This document shows, in pieces, positions 58,854-64,000 of a stretch of DNA of 64,000 nt (its first letter is position 1; every line of letters starts with the position of its first letter). Source of the stretch: Pseudomonas alkylphenolica (GTDB taxonomy: Bacteria > Pseudomonadota > Gammaproteobacteria > Pseudomonadales > Pseudomonadaceae); the NCBI RefSeq assembly GCF_000746525.1, contig NZ_CP009048.1, positions 4,839,501 through 4,903,500 of the forward strand, written 5' to 3'. The translations under genes were made by a program, and so were the position numbers. A model generated the notes under the pieces. The model searched no databases. It was not told the origin of the DNA and saw nothing but the letters and a program-made list of their open reading frames with translations.

Positions 58854-60239
58854 TTAGTAGATTTCTAGCAACTCCGTACGGAACGTTGGCAAGAAGTGCA
58901 GGCTGCACGAGTCTTCAATAGTCGACCACTCAACCCCTACGTCTCTCACTGCTGTAGTCGGTAAAGGCGACGAAATGCTGATTGTGGACTGGTCTTCGTG
59001 GCACTCAAAACCGCAATACTCAGGGGTTAACTCTACCTCGATACGCCCGCGATCAACATGATGAATCACCCCTAGGTCTTCCGGAAGATCTAACGATAGG
59101 CGCTCCGAGAACGCTTGCAATGAGGGTTCTGCAAGGACGTAAAGCCAGGCCATGGCATCCTGAGGACCGATTCGGCGAAGAATTCGTCCTAAAACTTGGC
59201 GATAGTGCAACTCCGTACGGATACGACTGAGATAACAGCATACCTGCAGACGAGGAATATCTGTTCCTTCGCTGATCATTCCCACTGCCACGATCCAGCG
59301 TCCCGTCCCGAATCGGAACTCGTCGATAGCTTTCTGAGCATCTGGTGTTTGATTGGTTACCACTTGACAACTTTCCCCTAACCGATTGAGTTCATCAGCT
59401 ATGAGGTGGGCATGCCTGACACTGGCAGCTACAATAAGGCCACCAGCATCAAGAGTTTCTAGTCGAATCTCATCTAGTTTTCTACACCCAAGCTCGAGAA
59501 TTTGACTGACCAACTCTCGTTGCGACAGCAAATATTCAAACGTCACCGGCGAATCGCCGAGCAGTTCAGCGATACTTGAATAAGTGTTGACTGTTGAGCT
59601 TTTCCCGTTCCGAGTCGTTACCTTCACCGCACCGTTATCGATGAGAACAACCCGAGGGGATCGGCATACAAAATCGTTTATAGCTGCCTTGAGTCCATAT
59701 TTGAAGTCACAGAGTATGCGCCCATCAGGATCGGAGTATCTAGCGAGCGCAATAGACCTTTCATCAGAACGCCAGGGAGTGCCTGATAAAGCAAGAGTAT
59801 ACGTGGCACGCCCTTGAACTCTCTCAATAATCAGCTGCCCCCAAGTGTTTCCGAGCGAAAGTTCCGCTCCAGCGCAGTGATGTATCTCATCGAACACCGC
59901 AAACACACGATACTGATCAAGGAGAGCCCAGAAGCTTTGATCTTGATAATCCATCCCTTGATAGGTCGAAACTGCACCGACAGCGCCAATACGGCCATCG
60001 AGACGGAGTCCTAGGTGAGATTCGAACGTGCCCCTGAAGCCCTCTACGGTCTGACAAGACGGCGCGAAGCAAAGGATCAAGTCAATTTTATCGCTGAGCA
60101 ATAGACGTCGAGCGACCTCAGCCGCCATCCGCGTCTTGCCCGCCCCAGGTGTCGCCTGACAAAAGAAATGTGGGGATTTTGCGTAGTGTTCCAAGGCCGC
60201 GTCTACGCAACTACTTTGCCATTTTCGAAGCGAACTCAT
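58854..60239 (-). CDS. DEAD/DEAH-type SF2 helicase in an unassigned module
   Basis: A 461-residue SF2 helicase. Motif I is ATPGAGKTRMA (residues about 28-38), motif II DEIHHCAG, motif III LSGTPWRSDE, motif V VGMISEGTDIPRLQ and motif VI YRQVLGRILRRIG. The core resembles type III restriction/Res-like helicases without a nuclease. The C-terminal about 80 residues show no known domain. The ATG overlaps the stop of the preceding gene by four bases, so the two proteins form a unit. It is probably a defence or DNA-maintenance system; no known name fits from sequence. Confidence 0.85.
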   Translation of the reverse strand: MSSLRKWQSSCVDAALEHYAKSPHFFCQATPGAGKTRMAAEVARRLLLSDKIDLILCFAPSCQTVEGFRGTFESHLGLRLDGRIGAVGAVSTYQGMDYQDQSFWALLDQYRVFAVFDEIHHCAGAELSLGNTWGQLIIERVQGRATYTLALSGTPWRSDERSIALARYSDPDGRILCDFKYGLKAAINDFVCRSPRVVLIDNGAVKVTTRNGKSSTVNTYSSIAELLGDSPVTFEYLLSQRELVSQILELGCRKLDEIRLETLDAGGLIVAASVRHAHLIADELNRLGESCQVVTNQTPDAQKAIDEFRFGTGRWIVAVGMISEGTDIPRLQVCCYLSRIRTELHYRQVLGRILRRIGPQDAMAWLYVLAEPSLQAFSERLSLDLPEDLGVIHHVDRGRIEVELTPEYCGFECHEDQSTISISSPLPTTAVRDVGVEWSTIEDSCSLHFLPTFRTELLEIY

Positions 60240-60793
60240 GCAATGCTCAAAAATTTGAGTGTTTTCTCTACGGCCTTTAGATGCCCGAGAAGTCGGGAGC
60301 CGCGGTCGCGTGCTTCAAGGAATTCGTCTTCTACCTGCTCTTTCAACTGCGGCATCTCTTGCATCAACTGTTTATATCGTTCTGCTTCACCCATGGATGT
60401 CAGCAGATCCAGCCGTATCTCCTTGGCCAATTCTTTTAGGCGGCGTACAGCCGACTCCTCTACTGGCTCCTCCCCATATACCGCATCGGCCCGAGCGGGC
60501 TGCTCCGAGCTATACCGATCCACCAAGTCAAGAGTGAGATGTTCAGGTTGGGTGAGTACTCGATAGGTTTTACCACGACCCGCACGACTATCCTCTGCGC
60601 GCACCCATCCGACACGAATCAGACGGCGTATCTGATCATGGATGTATCGCCAGCACTCGACCATGGACTTGGGAGGTGAAGCGAGTTCTCGAACGTAGGC
60701 ATCTCGTAACTCACGCGTCGTGAAACGCAAGAGTGCTTCGTCCTGAAATAACTCAAAGATGCGCCTGTCGAGCCTAAACGTAGCCGATTTCAT
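60236..60793 (-). CDS. Unknown protein with winged-helix and coiled-coil, paired to a helicase
   Basis: A 185-residue protein. The first 90 residues (FELFQDEALLRFTTRELRDA, SMVECWRYIHDQIRRLIRVG, then RAGRGKTYRVLTQPEHL) look like a winged helix with helix-turn and wing. The last 90 residues are Glu/Lys/Arg-rich helix (ESAVRRLKELAKEIRLDLL) that could be a coiled coil. The start at 60793 has AGG upstream and a longer frame is not used. It overlaps the helicase gene and is divergent from the XRE gene. Function unknown. Confidence 0.7.
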   Translation of the reverse strand: MKSATFRLDRRIFELFQDEALLRFTTRELRDAYVRELASPPKSMVECWRYIHDQIRRLIRVGWVRAEDSRAGRGKTYRVLTQPEHLTLDLVDRYSSEQPARADAVYGEEPVEESAVRRLKELAKEIRLDLLTSMGEAERYKQLMQEMPQLKEQVEDEFLEARDRGSRLLGHLKAVEKTLKFLSIA

Positions 60794-60898
60794 ACAGGCA
60801 CCTGAAAGGGTCAAACAGCAGTGAAATGCGGATTATAAACCGTGGCCTCTGCATCCGTAAACGACGGAAAGTTCCGCCTTGAATTGTTCGAGGCGGTC

Positions 60899-61105
60899 AT
60901 GCAAGAGTTGGCAAAGGAGTTGGGCAGACGAATCCGGGAACGGAGAAAGGCCATAGAATTGTCCCAAGAGGCTCTGGCGCTAGCCTGCCAATTGGACCGG
61001 AGCTATATGGGCCGCATCGAGCGAGGTGAAATGAACGTCACTGTCGAAAAGCTCTATCGAATCGCCCAGCAGTTAGGCTGTCATCCACGAACCCTATTGC
61101 CGTGA
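60899..61105 (+). CDS. Small XRE-family DNA-binding regulator
   Basis: A 68-residue helix-turn-helix protein: LAKELGRRIRERRKAIELSQ, EALALACQLDRSYMGRIERG and MNVTVEKLYRIAQQLGCHP. This is a full-length XRE/Cro-type domain. The ATG at 60899 has GAGG five bases before it, better than an in-frame GTG at 60842 without a ribosome site. It is divergent from the winged-helix/helicase pair, so it is likely its repressor. Confidence 0.85.
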   Translation: MQELAKELGRRIRERRKAIELSQEALALACQLDRSYMGRIERGEMNVTVEKLYRIAQQLGCHPRTLLP

Positions 61106-61586
61106 AAGTAGCCTGCTGTACAGGCGCTGGGGGCTGTCTCCCCATGAACGTCCGAAGACCACGCACAAGCGGTCGAGAAAGCCCTACACCCGTATGAGCC
61201 AATGTCTGTGGGATCGGCCGACCCTCTAGTTCATTTGCTAGCTGGACGTTATAGATGCGCCATCTCTAAAGACTGACATTGACGCTGTCTGCGCTAAATT
61301 TCGAGAGATGTGGGATTCCAAGCTTAACTCTGGAAAAAGTGAGTTCACTCGCTACACCAGTGGCCATTTCAGTCTCGACGCTCATCTTCTACTGGTAGGA
61401 TCCACGGGCCCAGTCGCCGACCGATACGGGGTCGTTGCGGTTCCCAACTCGCCCAGGCAAATGAGTAACCAAAAATCCCGGCGCTAGCTCACCCTTTGCT
61501 GAACGTGGATAAGGAGGTGTTACATCTGCCTTCACGAAGAATCGATCATTGACAGGATTTCGCCTCACTCTGCTGTAGAGAGCAAA
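61106..61586. other. Gene-free stretch near the island's right edge
   Basis: No coding frame with support on either strand, no repeat or tRNA was recognised. Beyond it the sequence becomes GC-richer with chromosomal genes, so the island boundary probably lies here or just before. Confidence 0.45.
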
Positions 61587-61766
61587 ATGCTCGAACTGGC
61601 CGAGCTGCTCGCCGAGGTCCTGAAAAAAGCCGTACCGTCGCTCAGCGAACAGCAGGTCGAGGACGCCGGCATCTATATGGCCAAGAACCGCGACGTCTTT
61701 GCCAAGGCCTTCAAGAGTCAGCCAGACGCACTGTCCGAGCTGCTCGCTGACACTGCCGCCGAGTAA
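61587..61766 (+). CDS. Small acidic helical protein (59 aa)
   Basis: A 59-residue frame: LELAELLAEVLKKAVPSLSE, QQVEDAGIYMAKNRDVF, AFKSQPDALSELLADTAAE. It is GC-rich, with codon use like the chromosomal genes that follow. It could be a stand-alone small protein or the C-terminal piece of a gene cut by the island edge. The stop is seven bases from the convergent ldh stop. No clear ribosome binding site. Confidence 0.45.
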   Translation: MLELAELLAEVLKKAVPSLSEQQVEDAGIYMAKNRDVFAKAFKSQPDALSELLADTAAE

Positions 61767-61772
61767 CTCCGC

Positions 61773-62792
61773 TCAGCCATAGATCAAGCGTTCGGCAAGC
61801 ATCTGCGCTACCCGCGCCGGTGAGCGCTTTTCTGCCTGGGCGTGGGCAAACACTTCGGTCAGGCGCGAGGGAATGCGCGCCAGGTGCGCGGTGATGGTAC
61901 TCAGGTCTTCACCACTGTGCTTGAGCGCCACGTAGATCAGGCCACCGGCATTGATGACGTAGTCAGGCGCATAGAGGATCCCGCGGTTTTCCAGTTGATC
62001 GGCCACCTGCAGGGTGGTCAGCTGGTTGTTGGCCGCCCCCGCCACTGCCGCACAGCGCAGCTGCATCACACTCTGGCCATTGAGCACCGGCCCGACACCA
62101 CACGGCGCGAAGATGTCGCAGGGTGTGCTGATCAGCATCTCGTTGGCCACCGGGCGCGCATTGAACTGCTCGATGGCCAGTTGCACCCTCCCCGGGTCAT
62201 GGTCGCTGACCAGCAATTCGGCGCCTGCCGCATGTAACTGCTCGGCCAGTGCATACCCGACGTTACCCAACCCCTGTACCGCGACCCGCAAGCCTTCCAG
62301 GTTGTCGCTGCCCAAACGCGCCATGGAAGTAGCGCGAATGCCGGCGAACACGCCCATGGCGGCATGCGGTGAGGGATCGCCAGCCGCGGTGGTGCTGGTG
62401 ACATGCTGGGTACTCTGGGCAATGCAATCCATATCCAGCGTCGAGGTGCCGCTGTCTACCGCAGTGATGAAGCGTCCCTGCAAGGTCTCGACAAAGCGAC
62501 CAAAGGCTTCAAACAGGGCCGCACGGTTTTCCACGTGCGGGTTGCGAATGATCACCGCCTTGCCGCCACCCAGTGGCAGGCCAGCCAGCGCGGCTTTGTA
62601 GCTCATGCCCTGGGCCAGGCGTATGGCATCGATCATGGCGCTGTCATCGTCTGGGTAGGCCAGGTAACGACAGCCGCCCATGGCCGGTCCCAGGTGCTCG
62701 CTGTGAATGGCGACCACCGCTTTCAGACCGGTTGGCGGGTCGATGCACAGGTGCAGCGATTGCGTGCGAGTGCTTTGCATCAGCGCGAACAT
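61773..62792 (-). CDS. ldh: Leucine/phenylalanine/valine dehydrogenase
   Basis: A 339-residue NAD-dependent branched-chain amino acid dehydrogenase (Glu/Leu/Phe/Val family). The active-site block is GMSYKAALAGLPLGGGKAVI (catalytic Lys), the NAD fold is VAVQGLGNVGYALAEQL, and CDIFAPCGVGPVLN, AAVAGAANNQL are family motifs. It reversibly deaminates leucine to the keto acid. GC-rich, chromosomal-type codon use. The start MFALMQSTRTQ is usual. Confidence 0.9.
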   Translation of the reverse strand: MFALMQSTRTQSLHLCIDPPTGLKAVVAIHSEHLGPAMGGCRYLAYPDDDSAMIDAIRLAQGMSYKAALAGLPLGGGKAVIIRNPHVENRAALFEAFGRFVETLQGRFITAVDSGTSTLDMDCIAQSTQHVTSTTAAGDPSPHAAMGVFAGIRATSMARLGSDNLEGLRVAVQGLGNVGYALAEQLHAAGAELLVSDHDPGRVQLAIEQFNARPVANEMLISTPCDIFAPCGVGPVLNGQSVMQLRCAAVAGAANNQLTTLQVADQLENRGILYAPDYVINAGGLIYVALKHSGEDLSTITAHLARIPSRLTEVFAHAQAEKRSPARVAQMLAERLIYG

Positions 62793-62917
62793 CAGCGGGC
62801 TCCTCAGTGAGGTGCTGATCCCAGTATAGGCCGCGCATTGCCGATTGATGACATCACCCGGACCACTGGACGAAAGGCTTGGCCAGCGCTACAAAATAAG
62901 CTTGAGCGGAGATTCCC

Positions 62918-63724
62918 ATGAGCCCACGCCAAGCTTGTCTCGCCTGCCTGGAACGTGATCCGGCTGCCTTGCTGGAGGCCGCGCTATGGGTCGCCGCCGA
63001 ACACGACAGCAGCGTTCAACCCCCGCTCATCATGCTTCAGGTGAAAACGCTGCAGCAGGAAGTCAGCGCCGGTCTGCCGATGCTACCGCTGAGCGAACTG
63101 GCGCAGCCGTTGTTGCGCCGCCTCAATGCGCTAGGGTTCCAGCAGGATGAATATCACCCGATACGCCCACAAGCAGCCCTGCTCGACAAGGTGCTGGAAC
63201 GGCGCCGCGGCCAGCCACTGGCCTTGGCTTTACTGACCCTGGAGCTGGCGCGTGGTCTGTCGATTCCGCTCGAGGGGGTGAATTTTCCCGGACATTTTCT
63301 CTTGCGAGTCCCCGGCGCCGACCATCTGCTCGACCCCTGCGGCGGCCGCAGACTCTACCCTGCAGACTGTCGCGAACTGCTCGGCCGCCAGTTCGGCCCG
63401 CAACTGCAGCTCAACGCCGATCACCTGCTCACCGCCACTCCCAAGCAGATGCTCCAGCGCCTGTCACGCAACCTGCGCCAGTTGCATTCAACCCACGACG
63501 ATGACCTGGCAGCGCTCAAGGACGCCGAACGGGTGCTGCTGCTGGGCCCGGCCACCGCCAGCGACTACCTGGCCCGTGCCACCCTTTACCAGCACCTGGA
63601 CTGCCCCCAGGCCGAACGCTACGACCTGGAGTACGCGCTGCTGCTCAGTGACGACCCGATCCAGCGCCTGCGCCTGACCGAGCGTCTGGGGCAGTTGCAT
63701 CAACCGCCCCCCTCGGTGCACTGA
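62918..63724 (+). CDS. SirB1-family transglutaminase-like protein
   Basis: A 268-residue SirB1-type protein with a transglutaminase-like core (RRGQPLALALLTLELARGL, then GVNFPGHFLLRVPG with conserved His, and LLDPCGGRRLY) and a C-terminal TPR-like helical part. The usual Asn-His-Asp set is partly seen. Function unclear in Pseudomonas. It is divergent from ldh; GGAG lies 8-9 bases before the ATG. Confidence 0.85.
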   Translation: MSPRQACLACLERDPAALLEAALWVAAEHDSSVQPPLIMLQVKTLQQEVSAGLPMLPLSELAQPLLRRLNALGFQQDEYHPIRPQAALLDKVLERRRGQPLALALLTLELARGLSIPLEGVNFPGHFLLRVPGADHLLDPCGGRRLYPADCRELLGRQFGPQLQLNADHLLTATPKQMLQRLSRNLRQLHSTHDDDLAALKDAERVLLLGPATASDYLARATLYQHLDCPQAERYDLEYALLLSDDPIQRLRLTERLGQLHQPPPSVH

Positions 63725-63738
63725 CCCTGCGGGCAGGC

Positions 63739-63999
63739 TCAGGGTGTGTCAGGTTGTCTGCCCGGGTCAGCCTGGATAAACGCCGGGTGCTCCTCGGCCA
63801 GTGCTGCGACGCGGCGGATGCGCGGGTAGTTGGCGAGGTTGATGTTGAAGCGCTGTGCGGCATACAGCTGCGGTATCAGATAGACATCTGCCAGCCCGGG
63901 TTCTTCACCAAAGCAAAAACCGTCATCACCGATCAGTTTCTCCACCGCCGCCAGCCCTTGGCTGATCCAGTGCGCGATCCACGCATTGACCTGCTCCTC
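63739..63999 (-). CDS. maiA: Maleylacetoacetate isomerase, C-terminal part (cut by window edge)
   Basis: The last 86 codons of a zeta-class glutathione S-transferase: NAWIAHWISQGLAAVEKLIG, FCFGEEPGLADVYLIPQLYA, and NLANYPRIRRVAALAEEHPA. GLADVYLIPQ is the hallmark of maleylacetoacetate isomerase. It works in tyrosine/homogentisate breakdown. The start lies outside the window. Confidence 0.9.
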   Translation of the reverse strand, partial: EEQVNAWIAHWISQGLAAVEKLIGDDGFCFGEEPGLADVYLIPQLYAAQRFNINLANYPRIRRVAALAEEHPAFIQADPGRQPDTP

Positions 64000-64000
64000 G

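Noticed and set aside
60842..60898. GTG at 60842 as start of the XRE gene
   Set aside because: No ribosome site, and the next ATG (60899) has GAGG at five bases and gives a normal 68-residue XRE protein.

Overview
The window looks like a metal-resistance and phage-defence island in a Pseudomonas chromosome. The support is the gene families present (OprD porin, PtrA/DUF2790 small proteins, czc, cop and cus sets of Pseudomonas type) and an ordinary Pseudomonas chromosomal end from about 61.6 kb (leucine dehydrogenase, SirB1-like protein, maiA). No rRNA, tRNA or CRISPR array was seen.

Layout. 1-12.3 kb: tail of a metal-sensing histidine kinase, two small periplasmic proteins, a czcCBA Zn/Co/Cd efflux operon with a built-in PII-like gene, a divergent OprD porin and an orphan CzcR/CopR-type regulator. 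12.7-18.0 kb: a kinase fossil, then a CadR-type regulator divergent from an operon for a CDF exporter, PCuAC copper chaperone, DsbB- and DsbA-like proteins, a small methyltransferase and ChrA. 18.0-22.8 kb: a tiny secreted YHCH protein, then a nickel/cobalt block (TraX-like, YqaA-like, MrdH/RcnA chimera, MreA/RcnR-type repressor) divergent from a His-rich protein, HupE-like protein and membrane-anchored protein; a palindromic operator lies between the two arms. 23.1-24.3 kb: a stand-alone Fic enzyme. 24.7-40.1 kb: copper island with small PtrA-like proteins, a copA-copB operon with cytochrome c and DUF411 genes, copRS, and cusCBAF. 40.1-49.6 kb: arsenic island with two ArsR, two ArsC, a BASS-type permease, ACR3, ArsH, a phosphatase, the GAPDH/ArsJ pair, one intact ArsO-like oxidoreductase and two broken ones. 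49.9-61.1 kb: defence island with a Shedu-type nuclease, a Gabija-like OLD nuclease/UvrD helicase pair whose nuclease is split by an IS21-family element, a toxin-antitoxin fossil, and an unassigned XRE / winged-helix / SF2-helicase module. 61.6-64 kb: chromosomal genes.

How it works together. A repeated box, T(T/G)AC-N6-GT(A/C)A, lies upstream of nearly every copper or zinc unit (nine good sites), which suggests that CopR/CzcR-type regulators run the small periplasmic proteins, copA, the czc/oprD divergent promoter and copRS as one regulon. Arsenic genes have a different, shared ArsR-type operator. The most distinctive observations are this regulon, the modular AEGG-type small proteins, the RcnA/CzcB-N chimera, the IS21 insertion whose removal restores the nuclease frame exactly, and the uncharacterised helicase module.
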